From Acanthacorydalis orientalis (lineage: Eukaryota; Arthropoda; Insecta; Megaloptera; Corydalidae), in contig CM068320.1 of the NCBI GenBank assembly GCA_034766995.1, positions 11,313,687 to 11,377,686 of the forward strand: a stretch of 64,000 bases of DNA, given 5' to 3'. The notes below the pieces were generated by a model. That model saw only the letters and a program-made list of their open reading frames with translations, ran no database searches and was not told the origin of the DNA. Both the position numbers and the translations under genes were made by a program. Below are positions 12,597 through 25,331 of this stretch, piece by piece; the first letter of the stretch is position 1; every line of letters starts with the position of its first letter.

Positions 12597-14061
12597 GATT
12601 TAAGTGTAATTGTAATTTTAAAAATAAAAAGAGTTTGTTAATTTGTAGTAATATCTAAAAAAATAAATTACAAATAATGTTTAAAAATTTGATGATACCA
12701 TGCATACAAAAAAATATCAATTTAAACTTTAAAATATCCAGAAACTACTTTACACGTCGTTACTGTAATCTTATTAAAATTTAATATCAGACTTAAGTAG
12801 ATGAGAGTGTATGTTTTTCATAATATATATTTTATACAATATTGTGTTTACAATGTTATCAACGCAAAATACATGCGAATATTTTTTCCTTAACATCAAT
12901 ACATTTTTAACATATTGTGAACTGTCTGAATCAATCAGGTCTTTTGAATGGTTTATGATAATATTGTATAAAAGGACATGCTTATAAAAATCAATAACCA
13001 TGTGTGTTTTGATATATCATTGCAATAGAATATTAATAAATATTACATAATGACACAAATTAAAGATGAATAATCTGCATTAAGGACTGTAATCTATGTA
13101 ATCTGTATTTTATGTTTCGTGTTGATTAAGTTAAAATGTTAGAATTAAATAAAATAACTATTTTTTTGTAAATTAGTTTTAACAAAAAAAAATTAAACAT
13201 TAGTGAAACATTATTGTGATTGTCTTGTCATTTTTATACAAGAACATTTTATTTATTTGTTTGAAATATCAAAGACTTAAGTTGAAATGAAAGAAATAAT
13301 TAATATATTTAATCTTATGTTTATATATATATATATATATATATAAGTACTTAATAGTTTATAATGAATATGAATAAAATAATTTTTTATCATTATAAAC
13401 ACTGAAGAAAATATTTTTATCATTATTGGTTAAATAATAATTCTTTCTTCTACCAATGAAACAAATATCTAACATGAATAATTCAAATTGTCAGTGTAAA
13501 AATGTATCATACTTTAATATATGTTTTTACTATTTCTCTATTTTTGTATTTGTTATTAAATATTTTTTTCATTTTTCTCCAGTATTTTTGTTCCTCAAAA
13601 AAATATTTCACTCGAGTATCAACAGGCTCATAGTGTTCTTTAAAGAACAGAGTTATACTTATTAACTACATATTTTTATAATTTCTGTAAATGTATGTAT
13701 TAAATACCCTTACATATTGTATACATTTGTATATATCATTCAACTTCAACAATAAATGGATGATATATGTATGCATCACACAGTATTTTATAAAATGAGC
13801 ACAATTCTCTGTTCACATAAAAAATGGAGTTTTTGTCTTTTCGTGTCTCTAGTAGAATTTATATCAAGAAGTTAATTTAACCTGAATCGAGGTCACATGT
13901 CAGCTTCGCTAAAGCTTCTCGAACGTACACGAGGCTAGTCGACAGGGCTACGTGCGTCAGAGTAGCGCTCCTGGCAACATTTTTAGTCCATTTATGCGTT
14001 ATACGTAGTAACATCTTTTGAGTTGTTCAGAAACATACATTTTTTGTCAGAAAGCAATGAT

Positions 14062-14082
14062 TTATACACACACACACAACCA

Positions 14083-14114
<32 letters not shown>

Positions 14115-14115
14115 C

Positions 14116-14184
<69 letters not shown>

Positions 14185-14189
14185 CATAC

Positions 14190-14222
<33 letters not shown>

Positions 14223-14234
14223 CATATATTTATA

Positions 14235-14320
<86 letters not shown>
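14062..14320. repeat. Long compound (CA)n / (TA)n / TACA array
   Basis: About 260 bases: (CA)6, then (TA)n broken at intervals of 12-30 bases by TACA and TTTA. It is the longest repeat array in the window. Confidence 0.96.
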
Positions 14321-14552
14321 ATATTTATATGTTTCTCTATATGTACAAATTTTTCAAAAAATATTTGATAATATAAAAGCTGAACATGTTATTTGTTTAT
14401 TTATTTTTTATCGTTTATTTCATAAATACAATTTAAAATATTTCTAAATGAGATCTAAATTAATTAGTATAAAATATAAACGATTTTTTAAATTAAATAT
14501 ATCAAAGCTTATTTACATTTATTCATTATCAAGCAATACACAATATTTTAGC

Positions 14553-14557
<5 letters not shown>

Positions 14558-14596
<39 letters not shown>
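14558..14596. repeat. (TA)n microsatellite
   Basis: Begins with TGTGTGTATA. Confidence 0.96.
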
Positions 14597-14598
<2 letters not shown>

Positions 14599-14842
14599 AA
14601 TGTTTTACCTTAATTTATCAAATAATAACATTGTTTTAATTTATTCTCAAGATTTTATTGAAATTCTTGACTGTGTATAGTTATTCAAAGAAAATACTTT
14701 TTAAAAATGAAAAATATTAAACTCAAACTCTATTCAAATAAAAGTTTATGTTATTGTTTACATAAAAACAATATAAGTTGTGTAATTTGGAACGTTTATT
14801 TTCATATTAAGTATATTCCAAAACATGGAATAATATAGTCAC

Positions 14843-14846
<4 letters not shown>

Positions 14847-14909
<63 letters not shown>
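14847..14909. repeat. (TA)n microsatellite
   Basis: Uninterrupted. Confidence 0.97.
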
Positions 14910-14912
<3 letters not shown>

Positions 14913-15185
14913 AATTTGAAAGTAAATATAAACAAACTGTATAAGAAACAAAATACCCAAAATAAATATATTGATAGATGTATAAAAGGTAGAAAATTGG
15001 AAACTCTGGTATAAATAATTATAACTTAATACGAGCCAAAGATTAAATTAAATTTTTTATATTTTTTAAAAATAAAGCAATTAAATTTCAAAACATTTTT
15101 TGCCTTAATTTAAATGATCATATTCTTTCATATCTAAGATAAATTATCTAGAAAACATGTGGTCAGAATATGCATTTATAGATAC

Positions 15186-15216
<31 letters not shown>

Positions 15217-16022
15217 GTATAATGATGAATCAAGAAACCTTAATATAGACGAAAAATGTACTATGCTATTATTACATTATCATTTGTTCGTAGACAAAGA
15301 TAATGTACAATGGGCATGCTTGCAAGAGACGTTTCTTCACAAAAGTATCCTGGTCACAATAAAAACATTTATTAAAACCTCGTCAAGATATTGAATACAA
15401 CATACAGATCATACGATAAATACGTCAAAGGAAGAAAATACAAATCATGTATTGAATACCATTTTATTGAATTTTCTATTCATAAACGCAATATAATACA
15501 TTGAATACATATATAAAATAAACAACGCAAATACTTTTTTAAAAAATCCGGACTTTATTGTAAATATTATGCAAAAAAAAAAACAAACGAAGATATTACA
15601 TACAAATATATTTATATCATATCTCACTTATACAGTAAGAGTGATACAACTTAAATATAAATATTTCACGAGAATCACTTAAAAGTAGCCACTGTACCAA
15701 AATGTAAGTAATGTTCGTGTAACCTCTCTAAATTAAATTTGGTTATGGTTTTGTACTAATTAAAGATCACAAATTTCATATTCTAGAGGGATTTGTCAGA
15801 TAATCCATATTAACCTTTCATAACTCTAATTTTCAGCCGTTAAGTTAAGATATTCTTTCTGAAAATATAAATTTACTTTGTTTTTATTATAATTGTTGTT
15901 GTTATGAATTGAAAAATACAATTTATTTGGAATATAAGCATTATTTTATAAATATAAATACTCAATCACTATAAATAATTGCGGTTGCAACCAGGAAAAA
16001 ATATATTTGGACATTTGAAATT

Positions 16023-16201
16023 CCCTAGTACTTCTCAACCTTATATCTTCCGTACAAGGTTTTAGATATTCCTTATAGAATCCATATAAGAATCAGAATA
16101 CTTATATGAGTATTATATGTACCTCATTTTAATCTTGTAAGGCATATAAAGTAACATTATATGATCCTTATACGGTAAATATAAGATTGACGAGTACTTG
16201 G
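16023..16201. mobile_element. 179-bp MITE with 37-bp inverted repeats
   Basis: The left end CCCTAGTACTTCTCAACCTT and the reverse complement of the right end, CCAAGTACTCGTCAATCTTA, match over about 37 bases with few differences. Both arms continue to a CCGTA.AAGG core. A 3-base ATT flanks each side (16020-16022 and 16202-16204) and may be the target duplication. The interior repeats the word CTTATA or its complement several times. No coding capacity is present. The superfamily is not determined. Confidence 0.6.
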
Positions 16202-16816
16202 ATTGATGATATAAAGATAAGTAAAAATACTTTCGTAAACTAACAGAGGATAATGTATAAATTTTTGGGTTATGATAAAATTGGAAGACTGGAAATAAAC
16301 TGATTTGAAGTATTAACTGTTAAAAATACTGTGTCATTTTGATATAACTCGTTATATCTGTTACACAAATTAAACTCGTACTAAACTAAGATATATCTGA
16401 AATTTTGGAGAAAATAATGAAATTGTAATGTTCCGTAATTTATGACTAAAATACATTACATTCTGTATCGATATAATCTCAAAATTAGACATTTTGAAAT
16501 TATGTTACTTATCACAAATAGATGATATATTTTGTCTATGACTTTCAATTGTTTTATAAAAGGCAATCAAACTGATAATACTTTTATTTTATTATAATGT
16601 TTGCAATTTTACACCAAAAACTTAACAGAAATTCAATTTTTAATACTCAAAAGTTAATATTTTTTTAATAAATGTTTGACCTATTTCTTAAATGTCTATT
16701 GTTTTTCAATAATTTATTAATTTAAAAGAAAACTCATTTTAAGGGCAATGTTTTTAACATATCTACGAACCTGCACACGTATTTCTTTATTCTATAATTA
16801 TGTGTATAACATTCCA

Positions 16817-16841
16817 CACAAACACACATACACACAGACAT

Positions 16842-16905
<64 letters not shown>

Positions 16906-16994
16906 ATGTTATGTACTCCAATTATATATAATATTTTTAAAACGTTTTAAAAATTGTTTATACAATAAAGAGTTAATTAAACATTCTTTTATAA

Positions 16995-17035
<41 letters not shown>
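16817..17035. repeat. (CA)n(TA)n(TG)n array and nearby (TA)n
   Basis: The first part (16817-16908) is symmetrical, CA then TA then TG, and can fold back on itself; the second (TA)n is 16998-17035. Confidence 0.96.
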
Positions 17036-17039
<4 letters not shown>

Positions 17040-17324
17040 CGAGTATTTTCGAGTACAAAAATGATTATTTTAATAACCAGTATTTTCGTCTTCAGTACTT
17101 GTTATGATATTCTAATTGCTTTATCTAATGGTTCTCATATTATGTTACATTATACCTCCTTAAAATGCTTATACATTTTGTCGACCTTTGACTTCATCTT
17201 TCACGAGTAAAATTAATTAAGTTAAAAAGTGTATAATAACTAAATATTTCAGTAAATTTTTTTACTAATCGCCAGTACACTATTAGAAGTAATAAAAAAA
17301 TATATAAATGTAAATCATATCATT

Positions 17325-18597
17325 TATTAGAAGGTTGCATTGAAAGCCGTTATTTCTTGTGTTTTGCTTTTTTTGAGCATTTATTTCATGAACAAAAATT
17401 GTGAATACATTAATGAAAGAATTGACCCTTGGAAGCTATGACTTTTTTCCACTTTTCTGGAAGAAGTTGAATTCCGCGACGAAAGAATGGTCTGACTTTT
17501 GAGTCGATCCATTCAGCAATCCAATTTTCGACTTCTCCGTAGTTATGGAAATTTGCATCTTCTAAAGTATGTTGCATCAATCGGAATAGATAGTAATTGC
17601 TTGTGGCCATGTCCGGACAATACGCTGGGTGCGGGAGAACCTCCCATTCTAGCTCCATCAGTGCTTGTTTCACAGCTATAGTAACATGGGGCCGAGCATT
17701 GTCATGGAAAATAATCACTTTTCATAGATTTGATGCAATTGATGGTCGTTTTTGCATCAAATTATCATTCAAACGCACCAGTTGTTGTCAATAACTTTCG
17801 GTGGTGATTGTTTCCTTCGGTTTCAACAGCTCATAGTACACGACACCCTCCATATCCCACTAAATAGAGACCATTTCTTAGTGACCGTAGATGTTACGCT
17901 TTGGTGTTGACGTTGATGGTTTGCCGAGATCAACCCGTGAATTCTTGTATTTCGGGTTGTCAAATAGATCCATTTTTCATAGCCGGTCATGATACACCAC
18001 AAGAAACTCTTCTTTTTATGTCTTGCAAGCTGAGAAATCGAGATGTTTAAACGATAATAAATGGGATTTTCGATCAATTCATGTGGCAGCCATCTCCTTT
18101 CTTTCTAGATCTTTCTCAAGGATTGTAAACGTCGTGAAATAGTTGATTTATCAACTTCGAACCAAAATGTCAATTTTTGAATGTTTTAACAGTGTTTTCT
18201 TCCAATAGAACTTACAGTTGTTCATCTTCAAATTTTTCGATTGGTCTGGCTGTTGTTATTCATGAATGTCACAATCACCACTTTTAAATCATCGAAACCA
18301 ATTCTACATACTGTTTTCGATGGATTAGATTCACTTTAAGTTTTCGAAAGAAATCGATGAAATCCAGCTGCACTTTTTTTCAAATCAAAGTAGAGTAAAA
18401 GCACACCTCGGAAAATCAAATTATCGCATTCCATTTTAATTCGGTTATAGAAAATAACTTGTGTAAAGAAAGGATGGCGTCTGAAGATTTTTAGTAGGAA
18501 ATGTTCACACTTTAAAACAAGACATCTGTCATTACCGACAGTATACGCACCTAGAGCCTTATACACGAGAACAGCGGCTTTCAATGCAAACTCTTAT
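17325..18597 (-). mobile_element. Full-length decayed mariner element (about 1.27 kb)
   Basis: Terminal inverted repeats are visible. The left end reads GGTTGCATTGAAAGCCGTTA from 17333. The right end, reverse-complemented, reads GTTTGCATTGAAAGCCGCTG ending near 18590, with an identical 16-base core TTGCATTGAAAGCCG plus flanks. Weaker similarity with a TTTA..TA pattern extends outward on both sides, so the exact TA duplication is uncertain. The length fits a complete mariner. It encloses the transposase pseudogene read on the minus strand. Confidence 0.85.
17410..18434 (-). pseudogene. Mariner (DD34D-type) transposase, inactivated
   Basis: The start codon is placed at 18434, where MECDNLIFRGVLLLYF begins as in intact mariners of this type, and the stop at 17410-17412. 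The span equals about 341 codons, close to the usual 345. Recognisable parts in order are the N-terminal HTH region, WxPHELIE near 18085, the first catalytic block MTGYEKWIY near 17950, the second block HDNARPHV near 17700, then CPDMATSNYYLF, and the C-terminal FFRRGIQLLPEKW. The first aspartate of TGDE is changed to Y and the third catalytic aspartate (SDY) to N, so only the HDN aspartate remains. Several frameshifts break the chain between 17720 and 18335. It would have cut and pasted its own element at TA sites; it cannot now. Confidence 0.9.
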
Positions 18598-18770
18598 TAA
18601 TTTAAACTTAATATGAGGGAGAAACTTATTTTTTACTGAACATTTAAAATAATTTGTATATTTTCCAAATCTAATTTTCATGGTAGAAATAACCAATCAA
18701 CTTCATGCATAGAGTAAATACGAAAATCTGGTAATTTTAATTTAATTTTGTTAATGAAAATAATCCCTTG

Positions 18771-18772
<2 letters not shown>

Positions 18773-18810
<38 letters not shown>

Positions 18811-18892
18811 CATATATATATATATACATATATAATATATATACTTATATATATACTTATATATATATATATATATATAAATATCTATATAT

Positions 18893-18944
<52 letters not shown>

Positions 18945-18960
18945 TCGTATATATATATAC
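18773..18960. repeat. Long compound (TA)n array
   Basis: TA runs broken by TACA, AATA and CTTA; contains TACTCGTA at 18942-18949 near its end. Confidence 0.96.
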
Positions 18961-19615
18961 AAAATAAAAATTCATATTTTTATTTAAATATGTCATAAAT
19001 TTGTTTGAAAAGAAAGGATTTAAATACTTCTAAGTAACTAATTCAGATGTTCATTAATTTTATGAAACTCATCATCACTCATTAAGGAATGTCAACTAAT
19101 ATATTTCGTCTCAGTTACACTTTTATCCCTGAGAATCGTACAGTTAAAAGTAATATGCAACTTACTCGGTACTGATGAGCAAGGAAATTATTAATTGAAG
19201 ATATCTTGAACTGTTAAAAGTGATGTATATATTAAATAAATTATGTAAATGTAGTTATGAAACACATTTGACTTCTGAAAATTATATCATAAACAAATAT
19301 AATATACAATTCATCAAGAATGACTGGCAGCGTGTTCAACTAAACGGAAACAGAAAGTTTCTAAAAGTAAAATCTCTATTTAATTCCGTTCCACCCAATA
19401 TTACACACCGATATTTCTGATTGGGTAAATTTTGTGTTATCCTTTATAATTATTTTCCTTAAAATATACATATTTGGTTTGCTCGTAAATATTCAATTCT
19501 TGAAAAAGGAAAACATTATTTTATATTATATAAATGTAAAATCTAATGATAAATAATGACACATTCATTTGCATCCTTTAATTATTACTCGTATTTCTCG
19601 TTTCTCAGCTACAAT

Positions 19616-19621
<6 letters not shown>

Positions 19622-19660
<39 letters not shown>
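19622..19660. repeat. (TA)n microsatellite
   Basis: Flanked by TGTG on the left and CACT on the right. Confidence 0.96.
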
Positions 19661-19662
<2 letters not shown>

Positions 19663-20142
19663 TTTTATAAATGTATGAATATATTACAAAATGAAACAGT
19701 GTAAACAGAAAACATTGTACAACACATTAAAAAAATGTAAATAAAAACTGAAAATTTAGTTTGTGGCACAGAGTACTTTTATAATTAATGTAATAGTGTT
19801 TGTTCTAGTATTGTTTGTTAAAATGAATAAAAAAAAGAATATTCCCTAAAGTAAGATAGATCTACTTGTAAAGAAACAAATGTTCGTTAATATTATTTTC
19901 AAAATATTTTTAACTATGATATTCAAAACTTAATTAAAATTCAACGATATTTCTCGATACTTTGCATAAAAATAAAAATAAAATTAATTAGACGGAGATT
20001 TATTGATAATTATCGAACTAAATAATATTTTGATTCATAGAGAAATTAAAAATTGATTTTTTTCTTTATAACTTACAATTCAAAATAATTTTTCAGTCAC
20101 TCTAAAAAGTAAACTACTAAAAAATTCGATTATTATTTATTA

Positions 20143-20144
<2 letters not shown>

Positions 20145-20223
<79 letters not shown>
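20145..20223. repeat. (TA)n microsatellite
   Basis: Nearly 80 bases without interruption. Confidence 0.97.
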
Positions 20224-20224
<1 letters not shown>

Positions 20225-21189
20225 GTATAAAAATATTTTTACAATCGAAACTCACTAAACAATTTAAAACCAAATAAAACAAAATCAGAAATGTAGGAAA
20301 CTATATACTCCTTTTACTAATTACTAGATTCTATTTTAAAATAATTTTCTTATGTATTGATGTTAGTCTGATTATTTAGACTGTTAATCCTTGTTGTATT
20401 ATCTGTTATAACTATAATTATAAACATACTGACATATGATACAATGTCATATACAATGGAACTATTATGTAAGTTTGTTCATCGCTAAATAAGTTTAGTG
20501 CTTTACATATTAATTAAAATGTCATATACTAACATCCGCATCTTTGATATAATTCGATTTCTAAATGCAACCAACCGTCTGCTGTGTCATTACTCATTAT
20601 ACTCGTATTACTAATATTATATAAACATATTGATGCATCAAGAAATTATGCTGCAATCTATTATAACGGAAAACTGTATTGTATATTAAGTATTGTTTAC
20701 AAGTTTTAGTATATAATAATTTAGTATATAAAGGCATACTAATTTTTTTTAAAAAAAAAAACATTAAGAACAACAAACTTAATTTCAAACGCCAAATTAC
20801 CATTTGAGGATTTTTTATTTTATATTGCAATATGTCATAATGCCATTATTACATTGAACAAATTTCATTTCACTATTTCTCTATAAATACAAATCAAAAC
20901 CGTGATTAGCTTAAGGTAATCACGTGATCTGCTTTTTAGTTGGTTGATATCAGTTGGTACATGATCAATGTTCTTTCACTGTGTACAACGAAAATGGATA
21001 TACGATTTCAGTGTAAAACTAATAAGAAATTAATACAAAATATTGTTGTCACTGAAATCTTAGAAAAAAAAATTGTAACATATCTTAACATTGTATTTTT
21101 TTGTTAATTTTTAATTTAACATAACTTTTTCAATAAACATTTCAAGACTTTCAACATTTTTGTGTGTGTAATTTGTTAATTTCTGATAT

Positions 21190-21660
21190 TTGTTAGGAGA
21201 GAGCGAGCGTTATCGAGCGGAGGTGAAGACCCCACAGGAGTTGGCGAACACACCGAGCAGGGGGAGAAGCCCCCTAGTATTTGATAAAAAAGTATTATGT
21301 CAGAGTCGATAAAAAAGTGAATTATCTTCACTGTAATTATTTAACTTCAAAAAGTAAATTTAAAATACATTACTTATCAGCTAAGATTGTGCTTGAAATG
21401 TAATTTTTTACATTAATATTTTTTTACTTTAAAGTTAATCAACACTTATAAAATCTTATACTTATATTTTCCAGACATATTCTTGAGTAGAAATATTAGA
21501 AAGAGGTAATATTATTGATATATATATACATATATACTCGTATATATGTATGTATTTAGTATTTATAAAACCAGGGAGCTCTACCTTCTACTCGTTACGC
21601 TTGCCGATACCTGGATAGCTCCACCCACACTCGTTTCGCTCGCTCTCGTTAAATGTTAAC
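21190..21660. mobile_element. GC-rich inverted-repeat element, unclassified
   Basis: Two arms rich in G and C, unlike the AT-rich surroundings, face each other at about 21190-21285 and 21566-21660. The reverse complement of the left arm (GGGGGCTTCTCCCCCTGCTC ... CGCTCGCTCTC) aligns along its length with the right arm (GGGAGCTCTACCTTCTACTC ... CGCTCGCTCTC). The core between them is AT-rich and non-coding and includes a short (TA)n with TACTCGTA. A third related segment lies at 51022-51090. The arms look like long terminal inverted repeats of a foldback or MITE-type element. No target duplication is clear. Confidence 0.55.
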
Positions 21661-23378
21661 AATGTTTAAATAAAAGAATGAAAAACGAAATAAAAATGTT
21701 ATATAATGAAATTTATTTTTTGATTTTAAATGAAACCATGAAAATTCTGAAACTAAAAAGAAAACTTATTGTAAAGTTATTCAAAAAGTTTTGTAGACAT
21801 TATAACCTTAATTTATTTGCGTTTTTCTGTACAGTGAAAATAGATACCCTACTCAGAGGTGCATCCGAAGATACCAACATATAACTAATCGTACCCGAAT
21901 ACTGTTTCATTGAATTCGACGAACATGACGATTCGTGAAACATCGGAAATAATCGGAAATGGAAGTAGTTAACGTGCTACTTGTAGAGTATAGAAGGGAG
22001 AATGGCGTTGCGAGGAGGTGGTCTACAGGAAATAAAATTGTTTTATGGAAATTTTACCGTGGAATTATTTTTTATATCTAGAAAGATATTTATTTGCCAT
22101 TCTTACAATTATTTATTATTTTCAATAATCATCGAAACAAGTTTGGTCGAACTAAGTTTCTTTTCAATCAGTGACTGAAAAAGTTAAATTTAATTATTAT
22201 ATAACATATTTTCAGCATATTATAAATGAACTATCATATTTTACTTAATCCAATAGCATTTATATTGTACCAATTAGCGTTTATCTTCTAACATCTTATT
22301 TAATTACCCGAACAAAAAGCGTGTTGTAATAAATAGATGGTTACATTATTCAATAAAATATTATATGTTTATTTAAATCTGATCATTTTCTCAGCTAATG
22401 TGTATGTATATACAAATATATATATATATATACATACAAAATCTTAAAACTATCAACATATATAATAAAATCTCATCTCATTAACGCACTAGTTAATTCT
22501 ACTTAAATTTATTCATTACAAACATAATTGACTATAAAGATTGACTACAACTATATACACAATGTACAGTAGGAAAAATTTTTAAAAACCACTTTTTGTG
22601 AAATAGAGAATTTACTTATAGAAAATTTTGGTATAGAGAAGTTTCACTGTATACTGTTTTGCTGTTGACTGTTACTGTTTAACACTTTATACTTGTACAA
22701 GGCATGAAAATAATATTCGATAAAAATATAAAGAAGTATTTTGATAAATACTTTTTGAAATCAAATTTTTGGTTTTGTTGTCATTATTTCTACATATTCT
22801 TGTAATGTATTAAAATTTGGTTATATATTTTAATGTTCGTTTAAATTGATATACATAAAATACAAAATGTTCACAAGAGAACAAATGTTATATTATTTCC
22901 TTTATCTTTCCTTTGAAGTTCAATTTCTTGTCTTTTATTTACCAATAACTATATTTTTATTAATTTTAAAAATCTACTTAAAAAAAATTTAGAAATTTTT
23001 AACTTTACTTGCAATATCATTTTTCTATTATCAACAATGCCTTACACATCATAGATAATATAAAAAAAAATCAACAAAAATTTATTTTTATGTATTACAT
23101 TGAGAATAAAATGTGTCTTATGATCGTTGGTATAAAAAAAATCATAGAAGATATAAGCTATATTTATTTTATATGTAATTTAATACCTTAAACTTAAAAA
23201 ATCACTGAAAAAACTAACTTAATTGTATTGACTGAAATTTAGAATTTTTATGAATTATTTTTATAATTTTTAATACATTTTAATAAGATATATTTGAATT
23301 TGAACATGTTTTATATAATTTAATGAATTTCGTTGTTTTCTATAGGACAATATAACTTTTGTATATATAAGTAAATAA
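21661..23378. other. AT-rich non-coding stretch
   Basis: A mildly GC-richer part at 21840-22030 includes an imperfect hairpin (GTTTCATTGAATTCG / CGATTCGTGAAAC). Near 22565-22652 TACAGTAGG and TTTCACTGTA flank about 85 bases and hint at a small pogo-like MITE, not convincingly. Confidence 0.45.
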
Positions 23379-23420
<42 letters not shown>

Positions 23421-23426
23421 ATATAC

Positions 23427-23486
<60 letters not shown>

Positions 23487-23497
23487 CATACATATAG
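23379..23497. repeat. (TA)n / TACA compound array
   Basis: Broken by ATAATATAAT and TACA; ends in GATAGA. Confidence 0.95.
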
Positions 23498-23654
23498 ATA
23501 GAGAGTAATTAAAATTTTTTTCATGTTCGTCATAACGGTTCTAAACGGAAGCTTAAAAAAATTAAAATGTCTGCTTTCAAACTGTAAATTGAACGATCGC
23601 TCGGAAGAAAACACGACACGCGAGACAAGCGATTCTGCGACCCATCACGCGTCT

Positions 23655-23864
23655 TTACTTGCCCTGATAAACGTTCGTACTGTTCAGGTCTTTGACCTGA
23701 TATAGCATTATAAGCGTCATGTTTCCACGCCTGGTAATGGGACTGAATGGCGGTGACCGGAAACAGGTTACCAGTGTCTCAAAGGGTTGATTCGCATCTA
23801 GAAGATTTCCGTCCGGTTGAACTGATGAGAACAAGTCATTCCCACAAAGCTTTGAATCGGACAT
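23655..23864 (-). other. Candidate protein-coding exon in a GC-rich island
   Basis: On the minus strand an open frame of about 69 codons starts at ATG 23864. It runs through a sequence of balanced composition (SDSKLCGND..., FRSPPFSPITRRGN..., LNSTNVYQG) without low-complexity runs. Its end coincides with a good splice donor, AA then GTAAAG, with GT at 23658-23657; the stop codon overlaps the donor. The island from about 23540 to 23880 is close to half G+C, whereas its neighbours are near one fifth. The frame also stays open upstream to 23906. I do not recognise the protein. It could instead be an old transposon fragment or untranslated exon. Confidence 0.25.
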
Positions 23865-24706
23865 TCGAGATGCAGACTTTATAGTTTTATTGTAAGAAAT
23901 TAACACCGAATAATGTCGTATAAATTTAGCATTGCTTTTATCATTGTCAGATATTTTAATAATGTTTTACCATTAAGGATATCAAAGCATTGATTGTATT
24001 TGTCTCAGAAAATTGTTAATATTTTTAACACTCTTTATTGAGATTAAAATGTTAAATTGTAGATTATTTATTTCAATTGTTATTTCATTTTCTATTATAA
24101 TAATATTAAAAATTCATAAGTTATTTAATGTCTTTTATCTAAAATAGATTTTTTTTAATATAATGCATAATTAATTAATTACTTTTGATCTACATATACT
24201 TGTGACACTTTCAAAATATATGACAATACCGTTTGTAAGAACTTGATCCATTTTCTCAATTCAGTATTTTATGTACTTTTATTATTATTTTTATTTATCA
24301 TTTAATTACACTACTATACTTACTCTATTCATTTTATGAATTTTAAAATACTTGATACTAAGCTATTTTACAACCTATTAAATTATTTTAACTAAAATTT
24401 GAAAACGTGAATTTTCGGTTTTAAAATAACACAATGTGTTTATATATAATTAATACCAATTGTACTTAAATTTCAAACATACAGACTCATCATTTTTTAT
24501 CTTACAGAATTTAATATTTTCAATAAATAAAAAATACAGCAGTCAATAATTCATAATAAATTTCACTACCATTTGATATATACAAATTTCTTTTATTCTA
24601 ATTTTCGGTCTTTCACAACATTATGTCTTTCGTTTTATTTTTCATATTATTCTTCTATTTTTTGATAAATGAAAATATTTTCATAAAACAATAACAAAAA
24701 AACAAT

Positions 24707-24712
<6 letters not shown>

Positions 24713-24752
<40 letters not shown>

Positions 24753-24775
24753 TATATACATGCGTGTGTGTGTGT
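24713..24775. repeat. (TA)n(TG)n microsatellite
   Basis: TA run, TACATGCG, then (TG)5. Confidence 0.95.
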
Positions 24776-25187
24776 ATGGTTCACATATCTGGATATTTCT
24801 ATATATATATATATTCTTATAAAGAACTACATTTTTATTACGAAAAAAACCACTAAAACAGTAGCCAGCAATGATGTGTCAAGATTGTTGCTCCAAAGAT
24901 GAGATTGTCAGAAACGATTTGAAATTGTATCAATATTGAAAGAAGAAATCCGTATCGGACTGTCAAGTATCCTACATACTTTATTCATTTCTGCCGGCTA
25001 TTTATTTAACAAAAATAGAAGGGTATACTTATGAAAGACATGAATTCAATATAATAAACTTTTCAATTTATCTCGAATTATCTACAATTATTAATCCTCG
25101 ATATTTGTATTTATTTGACTGTTAAGCGTATGATGATGTATAAAAATACTTATATAAATAATATAACAAATATTTATCTACTTTTTT

Positions 25188-25262
25188 AGAATACTGTTGC
25201 TCAATCATCCAAATTTGAGTGTATATATATATATACTCAAATTTGGATGATTAAGCAACAGT

Positions 25263-25267
<5 letters not shown>
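25188..25267. repeat. Near-perfect 33-bp inverted repeat around (TA)n
   Basis: The left arm 25188-25220 and right arm 25235-25267 are reverse complements with a single mismatch. The loop is 14 bases of mostly TA repeat. Each arm reads AGAATACTGTTGCT.AATCAT on its outer part. The right arm is followed at once by another (TA)n and TATG tract. Confidence 0.9.
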
Positions 25268-25307
<40 letters not shown>

Positions 25308-25331
25308 GTATGTATATATGTATATATATAA
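25268..25331. repeat. (TA)n(TATG)n microsatellite
   Basis: Attached to the right arm of the 25188-25267 inverted repeat; TATG repeated five times. Confidence 0.95.

Larger units (their letters stand above)
12241..16022. other. AT-rich non-coding stretch with one small GC island
   Basis: About 120 bases at 13870-13990 (CTTCTCGAACGTACACGAGG, GTCAGAGTAGCGCTCCTGGC) are far richer in G+C than their surroundings and hold a short open frame of about 45 codons. I cannot identify it. Near 15320 the words CLQETFLH recall a LINE endonuclease but are too short to call. Confidence 0.5.
18598..21189. other. AT-rich non-coding stretch
   Basis: Contains (TA)n arrays and an 8-bp hairpin CGTGATTA..TAATCACG near 20900; the 66-codon frame at 19220-19420 is not recognised. 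Confidence 0.55.

Noticed and set aside
14018..14376. Open frames made of alternating Tyr-Ile (also 3330, 18768, 47751, 49272, 62989 and others)
   Set aside because: They are translations of (TA)n and TACA arrays and carry no protein signal.
15300..15440. CLQETFLH motif suggestive of a LINE endonuclease
   Set aside because: Fewer than ten matching residues with no neighbouring endonuclease blocks.
17499..17794. Plus-strand frames over the mariner at 17.3-18.6 kb
   Set aside because: Antisense of the transposase pseudogene.
22565..22652. 85-bp pogo-like MITE between TACAGTAGG and TTTCACTGTA
   Set aside because: Only the first few bases of the ends agree; inverted repeats are not convincing.
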